Below are positions 8,103 to 16,526 of a stretch of 44,578 nt of DNA, in pieces. A program made the position numbers and the translations under genes. Within the stretch, counting starts at the first letter, position 1; each line of letters opens with the position of its first letter. The notes under the pieces were generated by a model, which saw nothing but the letters and a program-made list of their open reading frames with translations, searched no databases and was not told the DNA's origin. Origin of the DNA: an uncultured Oscillospiraceae bacterium (GTDB lineage: Bacteria; Bacillota; Clostridia; Oscillospirales; Oscillospiraceae); contig CAKUBI010000016.1 of the NCBI GenBank assembly GCA_934636865.1, positions 1 through 44,578 on the forward strand, given 5' to 3'.

Positions 8103-8351
8103 TTTCTCTCTTTTTTAGACGTTTCCAATCCGATTTTTGTTGCGTATTCCGGATCATTTTCAATTCTTTCCCCCAGCCGGATGCTGAGGATCCGCTCGCG
8201 AGTGTTCAAAAAGACCGCCTCTTTTCGTCAGCTTTGCAGGGTCTTGACCTCTTGCTTGATGATAGTGTATCGCAAGCGGGGGACAGAATAAAGCACTGCG
8301 CCGGCAAAATAAGGCGGTCTATTTCCACTTTGGGAGAAGGTTTGGGAGCGT
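8103..8351. other. intergenic, 249 bases, no gene seen
   Basis: No coding frame with a ribosome site is visible. A nine-base inverted repeat (8212-8220 with 8312-8320) encloses 91 bases, too loose to call a terminator or a known RNA. Confidence 0.4.
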
Positions 8352-8870
8352 TTACTTCCGGTGACGGTCGCGGCAGGCGTTGTAGCGCGCTTCGTCGATC
8401 ACACCGGTGGCGAGCATTTTCTCGCTCCAGAGCTGCAAGGTCTCCACCGTGATGGAGATGCGCTCGAGCTCCTGCTGGATAAAGACGAAGTCCTCGACCT
8501 CGTTCTCGTCGATCACGCCGTCGGCCGTGATCTCGATCAGCCGTTCCTTTCGTTTGCTCATCGCGTTGAGCGACGCCAGCATTTCCAGCACGATCTGCGA
8601 GAGATCCTTGATCTTGATCTCCGGCACATATTCCTGCCCGATGGGGCACTGGTTGGCGCAGTAGTAGTTGCAAAGGCTCGGCTGGCGGTACCTCTCCGCC
8701 ATGGTCAGCACCTCGTCCGGATGCGGGAGCGAGCGCTCGTTCTCGATTTTTTCGATGCGCTCCGGCGGCAGGGTCTCCAAAAGCTCGCTGGCCGCTTCGC
8801 GCGTGAGCTTCAGGCTCTCTCTCGTCTGCTGATAAACGTTCTTGTTCTCTCTGGTCGATACCCGGGCCAT
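8352..8870 (-). CDS. HTH protein with three-cysteine motif
   Basis: This 172-residue protein has an XRE-like N-terminal helix-turn-helix (about residues 12-62, with LTREAASELLETLPPERIE). A cysteine cluster follows at residues 67, 71 and 75 (CNYYCANQCPIG). The C-terminal half is a predicted helical or coiled-coil domain (about 85-160) with conserved phrases such as KDLSQIVLEMLASLNAM and RISITVETLQLW. I recognise this architecture from Clostridia genomes but know no assigned function. The C-x3-C-x3-C spacing could bind metal or a redox cluster, so a metal- or redox-sensing regulator is possible (inference). It is divergent from the HD nucleotidase, with 128 bases between the starts. Confidence 0.8.
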   Translation of the reverse strand: MARVSTRENKNVYQQTRESLKLTREAASELLETLPPERIEKIENERSLPHPDEVLTMAERYRQPSLCNYYCANQCPIGQEYVPEIKIKDLSQIVLEMLASLNAMSKRKERLIEITADGVIDENEVEDFVFIQQELERISITVETLQLWSEKMLATGVIDEARYNACRDRHRK

Positions 8871-8938
8871 GTCGTCCGCGTCCCCCTTTTTCTTGTTTGC
8901 GCCATTGTATCATACGGCGTGCAAAAAGGGAAGATGCC

Positions 8939-8967
8939 TTGCAAGAGCGCGCACGGTCTGCTACAAT
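8939..8967 (+). promoter_or_regulatory. promoter of the HD nucleotidase gene
   Basis: TTGCAA (8939-8944), a 17-base spacer and TACAAT (8962-8967) stand 31 bases before the ATG at 8999. Confidence 0.7.
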
Positions 8968-8998
8968 GAGGAAAATAAAGCAAGAAAAGGATGATCGC

Positions 8999-9577
8999 AT
9001 GACCCCCGACGAGCTGCTTGCCGTGCTGCACACGGCGGAAAAACTGAAGGACACCACGCGCCACTGCTACACCTCCGGCGGGCGGCACGAGAGCGTCGCC
9101 GAGCACAGCTGGCGCATTGCGCTGATGGCCTTCCTCCTGCGCCAGGAATTTCCCGAAGCCGATATGGACAAGGTGACGCGCATGTGCCTCATCCACGACC
9201 TCGGCGAGTGCTTCACGGGCGATATTCCCGCCTTCGACAAGACCGCGCAGAACGAGCGGACGGAGGAAGCGCTGCTCTACGCCTGGGTCGATACGCTCCC
9301 CTCCCCCACGCGCGAGGAGATGCGCGCGCTGTACGACGAGATGGCCGCGCTCGAAACACAGGAAGCAAAAATTTATAAGGCGCTCGACAAGCTCGAAGCC
9401 GTCATCTCCCACAACGAGTCCGATCTTTCGACCTGGGAGCCGCACGAGTACGACTTGCAGCTCACCTACGGCGTGCAGAACGCCGCCTTCTCCCCCTACA
9501 TGACCGCGCTGCGCCGTGCCATCCGCGAGGAAACGCTGCGCAAGATCGAGCGCGAGGGCAAGTCTCCCGTCAAATAA
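8999..9577 (+). CDS. HD-domain nucleotidase, YfbR-like
   Basis: This 192-residue metal-dependent phosphohydrolase is of the HD_3 type. Metal-binding HD signatures are visible: His36 in ESVAEHSWR and His66-Asp67 in CLIHDLGE, followed by FTGDIPAFD. The closest characterised relative in kind is E. coli YfbR, a 5'-deoxynucleotidase acting on deoxynucleoside monophosphates, so a role in nucleotide pool control in the cytoplasm is likely. The ATG at 8999 follows AAGAAAAGG and a strong promoter, so the longer upstream frame is not used. The gene is immediately followed by a broken MerR-family remnant in the same direction. Confidence 0.85.
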   Translation: MTPDELLAVLHTAEKLKDTTRHCYTSGGRHESVAEHSWRIALMAFLLRQEFPEADMDKVTRMCLIHDLGECFTGDIPAFDKTAQNERTEEALLYAWVDTLPSPTREEMRALYDEMAALETQEAKIYKALDKLEAVISHNESDLSTWEPHEYDLQLTYGVQNAAFSPYMTALRRAIREETLRKIEREGKSPVK

Positions 9578-9593
9578 GAAACGCCGCGTTGAT

Positions 9594-9880
9594 GTGCCCG
9601 CGTCCCCCCTGCGATATTACGACAAGGAGGAGCTGCCGCCCTTTGTGGAGCGCTCGTCCGGCGGCATCCGGATGTCTCAGGAGTCGGACTTCGAGTGGTT
9701 CCAGATCATCGGCTGCATGAAAAAGGCCGCATGTCCATCCGGGATATCCGCCAGTATATCGAACTCGCCCTGCGCGGCGACGATAGCATCGACACGCGAC
9801 TTGCAATGTTCCGCCAGCAGCGCGATGTGCTCCTCGCCCAGCTCGACGAGCTGCGCACCATCCCGGGCGCAGAGGAATAA
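9594..9880 (+). pseudogene. MerR-family regulator remnant
   Basis: Two frames together spell part of a MerR regulator. The first gives SPLRYYDKEELPPFVERSSG and then SDFEWFQIIGCMKK. After a one-base shift near 9727-9731 the second gives MSIRDIRQYIELALRGDDS, then FRQQRDVLLAQLDELR. Restoring one G in the sequence after AAGGCC would rejoin KKAGMSIRDI. The first 17-20 residues of the winged helix are missing, because the fragment begins directly after the HD gene. The C-terminal ligand-binding part is also cut short (TIPGAEE then stop). It is damaged in three ways and should not produce a working regulator. Confidence 0.75.
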
Positions 9881-9895
9881 TTTTCAAAAATGATG

Positions 9896-9930
9896 AAAGC
9901 GCTTCCCGCCAAAGGCAGGAAGCGCTTTTT
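9896..9930. terminator. terminator between the MerR remnant and sulP
   Basis: An 11-base-pair stem (9896-9906 with 9918-9928) extends inward past one mismatch to an AAA loop and ends in TTTTT. Flanking A and T runs allow function on both strands, so it also ends the convergent SulP gene. Confidence 0.85.
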
Positions 9931-9939
9931 CTATTTTTC

Positions 9940-11583
9940 TCACTCCACGATCTCCGCGTCCAGCAGGTCGAGGATGGCCTGATCGGCGCTCCAGAAGTAG
10001 GCGTTCCCGCCGAGCAGCTCCGTGATGCCCGCGCGATCGAAGTAGCTGCGCACGGACTCCGCCATGCCGCAGCATGCAACGCTCTTGCCCTGCGCCTTGA
10101 GCGCCTGGCACAGCTCGAGCATCGCCTGCGCGCCGGAAACGTCCACGCTCGGCATGCCGCGCATGGAGAGGATCACGTGGTCATACTTCGGCATCTCCGC
10201 CATGCGGTGATTGAACTCGTCCACCGCGCCGAAAAAGAGCGGCCCGGTGATGTACGCCACGCCGGCCGTCTCGAGGATCGGGGGCTTGCCGTCGATCGAG
10301 CGGAGCTTGTTCGTGTCGATAGCGGAGAAGTTGACGCGGATGTGGCTGGACTTCGCCATGTACAAAATAGCGGAGTAGACCACGCCGAGGATGATGGCGA
10401 CCGTCAGGTCGAACACGACCGTTGCGATCATCGTGACTAGGAACTGGCTGATGCCGGACTTGAAGCGGTGGCGGAAGATATAGCGGATGCCGTCCCAGTC
10501 GTTCATGCGCCAGGCTGTGACCATCAGTACGCCCGCGAGCGCCGCGAGCGGCAATCGCGCCATCACGCCGCCGAGCAGGAACATCGAGGCGAGCAGGAAC
10601 ACGGAATGGAACACGCTCGTCAGCCGCGTCTGCTGGCCGGACTTGACCGCCACGCTTGTGCGCGCAATGGCCGCGGTCGCAGGCACGCCGCCAAAGAGCG
10701 GCAGCAGGATATTGCCGACGCCCTGCGCGATAAGTTCCTGGTCGGCGTTGAAGGCCTCGCCCTTCATGCGAGACGCGCTTGCGCCGCACAGCAGGCTCTC
10801 GATCATGCCGAGCGCCGCGATCGTCACGATGGGAGAGATGAGGTCCTCGAGCATCGAAAGACTCAGGCCGCTGAGCGACAGGCGGTCGCTCAGCAGGAGC
10901 GTTTTCGGAATATCGCCGACGACGGCAAGGCCGTCCATCTTGAAAACAGCCGCAATGACCGCCGCAAGGATGATGCCGACGAGCGAGCCGGGCACGCGCG
11001 CGCCCCACTTTTTCGGCCAGAAGACCATTACCAGCACCACAAGAAGGCCGATAATGACCGCCTGCATGCTCGGGTGGAAGCCGAGACGACCATAGGACGC
11101 AAGCTTTTCAAGGTTCGAGCTGCCCTCCGACACCGTGCCGAAGAAATTGTCGATCTGACCCATGGCGATGATGATGGCAATGCCCGAGGTGAAGCCCATG
11201 ATGACCGGCGCAGGGATGAAGCTGATGAGCCGGCCGAGCCTGAAAATGCCCGCGAGCAGCAGCAGGACGCCCGCCGCAAAGCAGGCGAAAAACACGCCCT
11301 GCAGGCCGTACTCCGCAACGATGCCGACCAGCACCGCGCTCATCGCGCCCGTGGGCCCCGAGATCTGGTACGACGCGCCGCCGAGGATGGCGATGACCAC
11401 GCCCGCGATGATGGCCGTGACAAGGCCCGACGCCGCGCTCGCGCCCGACGAAACGCCGAAGGCCAGTGCCAGCGGCAGCGCGACCGCGCAGACCGTCAGG
11501 CCCGCCATGATATCGGCGAGCAGTTTTTTTGAGTTATAGCCTGCAAATTCCTCTTTCAGGCTCTGAAAAAAGGCAGAAAACAT
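9940..11583 (-). CDS. SulP family anion transporter with STAS domain
   Basis: This 547-residue protein is an SLC26/SulP anion permease. The N-terminal part has the family signature (DIMAGLTVCAVALPLALAFG, then SYQISGPTGAM) and 11-14 hydrophobic segments. The C-terminal STAS domain, from about residue 435, contains a DVSGAQAMLELCQALKAQG stretch. Substrates in this family include sulphate, bicarbonate, nitrate and dicarboxylates; the sequence alone does not decide which. The start at 11583 is supported by GGGAGG upstream and excludes a 20-residue longer frame. It has its own promoter and terminator, so it is probably monocistronic. No sulphate-assimilation genes adjoin it. Confidence 0.92.
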   Translation of the reverse strand: MFSAFFQSLKEEFAGYNSKKLLADIMAGLTVCAVALPLALAFGVSSGASAASGLVTAIIAGVVIAILGGASYQISGPTGAMSAVLVGIVAEYGLQGVFFACFAAGVLLLLAGIFRLGRLISFIPAPVIMGFTSGIAIIIAMGQIDNFFGTVSEGSSNLEKLASYGRLGFHPSMQAVIIGLLVVLVMVFWPKKWGARVPGSLVGIILAAVIAAVFKMDGLAVVGDIPKTLLLSDRLSLSGLSLSMLEDLISPIVTIAALGMIESLLCGASASRMKGEAFNADQELIAQGVGNILLPLFGGVPATAAIARTSVAVKSGQQTRLTSVFHSVFLLASMFLLGGVMARLPLAALAGVLMVTAWRMNDWDGIRYIFRHRFKSGISQFLVTMIATVVFDLTVAIILGVVYSAILYMAKSSHIRVNFSAIDTNKLRSIDGKPPILETAGVAYITGPLFFGAVDEFNHRMAEMPKYDHVILSMRGMPSVDVSGAQAMLELCQALKAQGKSVACCGMAESVRSYFDRAGITELLGGNAYFWSADQAILDLLDAEIVE

Positions 11584-11613
11584 AAGAACCTCCCAAAATA
11601 CACATGCTTGTTT

Positions 11614-11643
11614 ACTATAACACGTGAAAGCGGGAGGGCGCAA
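11614..11643 (-). promoter_or_regulatory. sulP promoter
   Basis: On the minus strand, TTGCGC (11638-11643), an 18-base spacer and TATAGT (11614-11619) lie about 30 bases before the ATG. Confidence 0.55.
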
Positions 11644-11708
11644 ACGGCAAAAGGAACGGATTTTAACGACTTTTTAACACCATTGCGTCGCTTTTGCACA
11701 AAAAACGG

Positions 11709-11734
11709 AAAAAGCGCCCGGCCGGGCGCTTTTT
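11709..11734 (-). terminator. palindromic terminator after the NTPase gene
   Basis: A perfect palindrome with A5 on one side and T5 on the other folds into a GC-rich stem. It touches the stop codon of the NTPase gene (11734-11736) and would work on both strands. Confidence 0.85.
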
Positions 11735-12270
11735 CATTCCTTATTCCACCGCAGAATGTGCGGCAGGAGCTGCGCCGCCAGCACGCTGCGGTTTTCTGCA
11801 TCGATGAAAACAAGCTCCGCGTTCCGGTGCCCGCGCACCGCGCGCAGAAACGGGGTGTCCTTCGGCTTGACCGCCGCCAGCACCGGCGTGTCGCCATCCA
11901 GCGCGCGCAGCACGGCGGCCTGAAAGGCCGCTGCGTCGTTTTCGAGAAATCCCAGCTCGTCCATCAGGATGAGCCCGCCGCGCGGCGCGGACTCGATCAG
12001 ACGCACGCCGAGCCTGTCGAACACCTCCGGATGGCGAATGCTTGAGCGGCTGTCGCAGGTTCCGACAAGGTTCGCTTTTTCATTGCGGCGTTCCTCCTCC
12101 CGCTGCGACGCGGGATAGAGATGGATCGGGAAAAAGCCGTTTTCGTCCGCCGTCGTCAGCCGCCTGGTCACAAAGCCGCCGACCTCGCGCCGGTTTTCCG
12201 CCAGCAGGCGGCGGATGAGCGTCGATTTTCCGACGCCCCGCTCGCCGCAGATCAAAAGATGACGTTTCAT
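11734..12270 (-). CDS. THEP1/NTPase_1-like nucleoside-triphosphatase
   Basis: This 178-residue P-loop protein has Walker A GERGVGKST (residues 9-17) and Walker B ILMDELGFLE (Asp104-Glu105). The overall pattern, GGFVTRR early and AVKPKDTPFLRAVRGHRNAE late, is that of the THEP1/NTPase_1 family. Members hydrolyse NTPs or phosphorylate small substrates; the physiological role is usually unknown. Its ATG overlaps the stop of the methyltransferase gene by four bases (ATGA), so the two are translationally coupled. They follow the surface-protein and ABC-importer genes on the same strand. A linked role in metal or cofactor handling is inference from position. Confidence 0.85.
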   Translation of the reverse strand: MKRHLLICGERGVGKSTLIRRLLAENRREVGGFVTRRLTTADENGFFPIHLYPASQREEERRNEKANLVGTCDSRSSIRHPEVFDRLGVRLIESAPRGGLILMDELGFLENDAAAFQAAVLRALDGDTPVLAAVKPKDTPFLRAVRGHRNAELVFIDAENRSVLAAQLLPHILRWNKE

Positions 12271-12980
12271 GCGTTTTCCTCCGGAAGGTCCAAAGTGTCC
12301 AGCGTGAACAGGCAGAGCGCCTTTTTGTGCGGCAGGTAGTAGGGAAATTCCGGCGACGGCCCCGCGATCAGCCGCGATTTGATCTCCCGCGCGGTGAGCG
12401 CTTCGCTCTCGCTGCGGTTATAAAGCGCGAAGAAGCGCTCCGCATCCGCGAGCGAGCGCAGCGGCTGGCCGAACTCCGCACGGAAGCGCTCAAGCGTGTA
12501 GGGGATACCCTTCTCCCGCAGAACCTCTTCGGTGCTGCCCGCCGTGAATTCGCCAAGGCTCACCCGCCCCGCGCTGAAGCGGTGGTGCGAATAGCCGCGC
12601 TTGACGAGAAAGATCCTTCCCCGGCACTGCCGCTTCGCGATGCGCAGCGCGTCCTCCGTCCGCCCGAACAGGCAGAACACCATCGCGTCATACGGCTCTT
12701 CAGGCGCAAGGCGCTCCACATCGCCGCAGAGCACGCGGATACCACGCGCCGGAAGGCTCTCCCGCATCGTCCGGACCGCCAGCGCGTCGGCGTCCACCGC
12801 CGTGACCGCCGCGCAGTGCGGCAGCAGCGCAAGGCTCAGAAGACCGATGCCGCAGCCCGCGTCGCACACGTGCGCGTTTTCGGGCAGCTGCGGCGCGATG
12901 TGCTCCGCGATAACGCGGTAATAATCGCTCATATTCGCCGCGTCGCGCAGAAATGCGATGCTCTCCTCCGTCCAGTGCAT
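12267..12980 (-). CDS. class I SAM-dependent methyltransferase
   Basis: This is a 237-residue Rossmann-fold methyltransferase. Motif I is VCDAGCGIG (residues 38-46), followed by an acidic residue after strand 2 (AVDADAL, Asp63) and motif IV near YDAMVFCLFGR. The C-terminal half (about 130-237) is not a common substrate domain that I recognise. It has basic and aromatic patches (KRGYSHHRFSAGR, PEFPYYLPHKKA) and may select a small molecule. The start at 12980 is preceded by GGAGGGAG and by a strong promoter, so this gene and the NTPase form their own transcript. A substrate cannot be named from the sequence. Confidence 0.82.
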   Translation of the reverse strand: MHWTEESIAFLRDAANMSDYYRVIAEHIAPQLPENAHVCDAGCGIGLLSLALLPHCAAVTAVDADALAVRTMRESLPARGIRVLCGDVERLAPEEPYDAMVFCLFGRTEDALRIAKRQCRGRIFLVKRGYSHHRFSAGRVSLGEFTAGSTEEVLREKGIPYTLERFRAEFGQPLRSLADAERFFALYNRSESEALTAREIKSRLIAGPSPEFPYYLPHKKALCLFTLDTLDLPEENA

Positions 12981-13008
12981 CCGATCTCCCTCCGTTTCGT
13001 TTTTCTTG

Positions 13009-13037
13009 ATGATAGCACGTTTCCGCCCCTCTGCCAA
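13009..13037 (-). promoter_or_regulatory. promoter of the methyltransferase-NTPase pair
   Basis: On the minus strand, TTGGCA (13032-13037), a 17-base spacer and TATCAT (13009-13014) lie 28 bases from the ATG. Confidence 0.65.
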
Positions 13038-13048
13038 CCGGGAAATGC

Positions 13049-13081
13049 GACCGCCGCCGCAGAGAAACTGCGGCGGCGGTC
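13049..13081 (-). terminator. strong hairpin after the SLH gene, possible terminator
   Basis: A perfect 14-base-pair stem (13049-13062 with 13068-13081) with a five-base loop follows the SLH gene. The T tract is weak on either strand, so termination is likely but less certain than elsewhere. Confidence 0.55.
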
Positions 13082-13102
13082 TTTACCGTGTTTGATTCAG
13101 CC

Positions 13103-14248
13103 TTACTTGGCAAGGCCGGTGTAGCAGCGCTGGAGCATCGTGCAGACCTCGGCGCGGTTGACCTCCGCAGCGGGGTTGATGGTCAGCGTGCTGTCATCCG
13201 TGCCCTTGATGAGGCCGACGGAGACCGCCCAGGCGATCGCGTCCACATCAGCAGCATCGATGGAGGCGTAGTCCGCCGCGGCTTCCACGCTCTTGCGCAT
13301 CTCGTCCGTCACCGTGGTGTCGTACTTGCTGTCGAGCGTGAGGGTCTTATAGAACATCGTGATGAACGCCGCGCGGCTGACGTTGGCGGCAGCCTTGAAG
13401 CTGTCGGCGGCGATGATCTCCTTCTCTGCGCACCAGGCCTGCTGCTTGGAGTACCACTTCTCGCCGGAGTTGTCGGTGGTGTTGCCGGCCACGCGGTAGA
13501 GGACGGTGGCAAGCTCGGCCATGTTCATCTGCGTGAGGGGAGCGAACTTATTGTCGCCGACGCCCTTGAAAAGGCCATTGTCGGAGCAGTAGGTCACGGC
13601 GTTGCGGTACCAGTCCTTCGCGGCAACGTCGGTGTAGGAGACGGACGCGGTGGCGACGGAGATCGCCGTCACGCCGCTGGGCATGCGCTTACCGGCGGAC
13701 TTTTCCGCCTTGTAGTCGGCCTCGTTCGTGCCGCAGACAAAGCGCAGCGAGCCGCTGTCCTTGGCGTTTTTGGCAAGATCCGCGACCGTGCCGTCCGCCA
13801 GCGCGCCGTTCGTCCAGCTCAGGGCGATGGCAGCGGGGACCTCCGCGGCGTTCTCGCCGTCAAAGAAATACTTATCGGTCGTGATATCCTTATACGTTGG
13901 GGCGAACTTGGTGTAATCGCCGTCGGCGCAGGTGAAGTACAGGGCATTGCCGTCGGCAAAGGTCACGCCCGCGTCAGCCAGCAGCGCGTCGAGGGTCACA
14001 TACTCCGTGGCAACAACGGCCTGCCAGCCGTTCTTGCTGTACTGGTAGCCATAGCCGTCCGCCTTGGTCTCGGCAAGCTTTTTGAGCTCCGCGGCCGTAT
14101 AGGTCTTGACGGTCGTTCTGGGGCCGAATTCGCCGCTCTGCGTGCAGACGGTCAGCACGGTGTCATCGGCAGCCTGTGCGCTGAGCACACCGGTGAACAG
14201 CGTGCACACCAGCGTCAGCGCCAGAAGCAGGGATACGATCTTCTTCAT
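13103..14248 (-). CDS. secreted protein with three SLH domains
   Basis: This 381-residue exported protein has a clear signal peptide (KKIVSLLLALTLVCTLFTG, cleavage near AQA-AD). Residues of about 30-195 form a domain with the pattern ELKKL...YGYQYSKNGWQAVV, then a strand-rich part (VTLDALLADAGVTF, LYFTCADGDYTKF). It resembles the domain of the Ig-like surface protein encoded at 17186-18201. Three S-layer-homology repeats follow, roughly at 205-255, 262-306 and 330-378, and would bind pyruvylated cell-wall polysaccharide. GGAGAAAACAAC stands before the ATG. The gene lies 56 bases after the broken chimera and is probably co-transcribed with the importer genes. A surface ligand-binding role is inference. 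Confidence 0.85.
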   Translation of the reverse strand: MKKIVSLLLALTLVCTLFTGVLSAQAADDTVLTVCTQSGEFGPRTTVKTYTAAELKKLAETKADGYGYQYSKNGWQAVVATEYVTLDALLADAGVTFADGNALYFTCADGDYTKFAPTYKDITTDKYFFDGENAAEVPAAIALSWTNGALADGTVADLAKNAKDSGSLRFVCGTNEADYKAEKSAGKRMPSGVTAISVATASVSYTDVAAKDWYRNAVTYCSDNGLFKGVGDNKFAPLTQMNMAELATVLYRVAGNTTDNSGEKWYSKQQAWCAEKEIIAADSFKAAANVSRAAFITMFYKTLTLDSKYDTTVTDEMRKSVEAAADYASIDAADVDAIAWAVSVGLIKGTDDSTLTINPAAEVNRAEVCTMLQRCYTGLAK

Positions 14249-14304
14249 GTTGTTTTCTCCTTTTTCTCTCGTTTTTTATCAAAAAACATTGCGCTGATCA
14301 ATCC

Positions 14305-16526
14305 TTATTCCGCGCTGCGGCGCAGCAGCTGCGCAAGCAGCACGCGGCCGGCCGCCTCCGCCGCCCAGGCGACCGCGTTTTTGTACCAATCGGCCTTGAG
14401 GTCGGTGAACGGCGCGTCCGCCTTGACCGCCGGGCTGCCCGCCGAGCGGTAGAGCGCGGTGACGAACATCGCGCGCGTCATCGGCGTCTCGGGCGAGAAC
14501 GCCGTATCAGACGTGCCCTTGAGCCAGCCCTTTTCATAGCAGAAGGCGGCGGCGTCATACCAGAGCTCGTCCGCTGTCACGTCGGCAAACGGAAGCGCCT
14601 CGCGCCACCGAACGCCGCTCTGCTCCCTGATCGCCGGGATGGCCTTTTCACCCGCATAGACAGCGCTCACCTTCGCGCTGCTGCCGCTGTGGCCCCAGGC
14701 GGTGACGGCGCAGTTTTTCAGCGTGACGCTGCCCAGCAGCACCGCCGGGGCTCTCAGGGCCGTCATGCGCACTTCGCCGCCGCTGGCGGTGAAGCGCTCC
14801 GCCGACAAAACGGCGACATTGTCGCTGTCCGTATACCCGCAGAGCGTGCCGCCGGTCAGCTCATAAGTGCTGCCCGGTGCATAGAACGCACCGCCTGCAA
14901 AGCCGAGCTTGTCGGTCTTGCGGATGCTCAGCGTACCGCCGCTCTGGCGCAGCCTGCTGCCCGGGCTGACATAGACTGCGGCGTTGTTCACCTGTGCGCT
15001 CATGCGCAGGCTCCCCTTGCCGCCGATCGTCAGATCGCCGCCGGCCGTCACCGTGGGATGCTCGCTGCCCGGCGTATCGGACGTGCCGTCCAGCCGGTTT
15101 TCGCCAAGAAGGGTCAGCGCATTGCCGCCCGCAAGCTGTAAGCGCGTCCGATCGCCCGTGATGGCTACATCCCGCAGCGTGAGCTTCGTGCCGCCGCCCA
15201 CGTTGAGCGTCAGGTTTTCAAAGCTCTCGCTGCCGCCATAGAGCGCAACGTCAAGGTTTGCGCCCACGGTGATCGTCCCGGTCGAGAACCAGGGGATCTG
15301 GTAGCTGCCCGAGGCCGTCACCCTGCCGTTTTCCACAAGCGGCAGGGACTCCGTCTCCGCCCGCGCGGTCTTTTCCGGCGGGGCGGCACATCGTCAGGCC
15401 GCGGCGCAGCGGTGAACGCCGCCGCCTCGCCCGTGACCGCCGTCTGCTTCACACTGCCGCTCCTGCCGATCGCCGCGGCGTCTGCCGCGCCCGCGCAGCC
15501 GCCCCAGACGAGGTTCTGCGCATAGCCGACGAGAAGCCCTGCCGCCGCGCGCTCATCCGTATTGGTCGAGGAGACCGCACCCTCGTTCCGGCAGAGGGTG
15601 ATGGTCGTTTTGTTGCGCGCGGTCGTATAGCCCGCAAGGCCGCCGGTGTAGCGGTCCGCGCTCGTCACCGCGCCGTAGTTTGCGCTCTTCGTCAGCGTGC
15701 CCGCAAGGCGCCCGGCAAGGCCGCCGGTGCCGTAGGTCCCGCTCTTCGTGCCCGTCACCGCGCCGAAATTCACGCAGTTTTCGATCTTATCCTCGCCCGA
15801 ATAGCTCACACCCATGATGCCGCCGACGCCGCTCGCGCCGCTCACCGCGCCGTAGCTTGCGCAGGATCCGACTGCCGTGCCGTTGCAGATGTAGGCGGCG
15901 ATGCCGCCCGCGTGCGTGCCGTCCGCCGCTACGTCGACATAGGCCGTGCAGCTTTGGATGGTGCTCGCGTCCGCGTAGGCCGCGATGCCCGCGGCGTAGG
16001 ACGCCGCGGCCTTGCCCTCCGCGCTGCCGCAGACGGTGAGGTTTTCGATCTTCGCGCCGCTCACGCAGCCGAACAGCGCGCTGTCGCTGCCCTCGTTGCA
16101 GGCGCGAAGGCCCGTGATCTTATGCCCCTGCCCGTCGAACGTGCCGCGGAACGCGCGATTGATGCTCGTGCCGATGGGCGTCCAGGACCGCTGCGCGCCG
16201 CTCGCGCTGTCGCGCTCGAGTGAGAGGTCCGCGCCCAACTTGAGCGTCACGCCAGAAAAGTCCGTGCCGCCGTTGACCAGCACCGCAAGCCCCGCAAGCT
16301 GCTCGGCGGTCGTGATGGTGTAGGACTTCTGCTTACCGGTGTACCAGCTCTTGTCTGCGCAGCTCGCCCAGGTCTTGCCGCGCGTGTTGCGCACGCCGCT
16401 GATGCCGACAGCCAGCACGAGCATCGCGTCGGCAAGGTTGCCGATGGAGCTCATCGGATCGACGGGCGCGTCCTCCGTGCGGCGGGAGAGCGAGCGCGAG
16501 AGCGCAGGCGGTTCATGCACGCTCAC
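14305..16526 (-). pseudogene. DUF2149-surface protein chimera, frameshifted
   Basis: The first 41-42 residues are the start of a DUF2149 protein (EDAPVDPMSSIGNLADAMLVLAVGI), including most of its membrane helix. Near 16400 the frame passes into the middle of a surface protein that has lost its own signal peptide. That part has TITTAEQLAGLAVLVNGG followed by GLUG-like repeats (SGVGGIMGVSYSG, GTGGLAGRLAG, YTGGLAGYTT). Near 15380 the frame breaks; adding one base after the PP codons would rejoin it to a beta-helix-like region. One complete and one truncated SLH repeat close the gene. The start overlaps the TolQ-like gene by 14 bases, as expected for a native DUF2149 start. Chimera, frame break and shortened SLH end together indicate decay. 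Confidence 0.75.

Noticed and set aside
8212..8320. Inverted repeat as a structured RNA
   Set aside because: Only nine paired bases enclose 91 unpaired bases; no promoter or T tract supports it.
10468..11532. Arg/His/Ala-rich frame opposite sulP
   Set aside because: An antisense shadow of a high-GC gene; no domains and no ribosome site.
13103..14248. Molybdenum-binding enzyme role for the SLH protein
   Set aside because: The fold resemblance is weak and no cofactor-ligand cysteine in a suitable context could be picked out.
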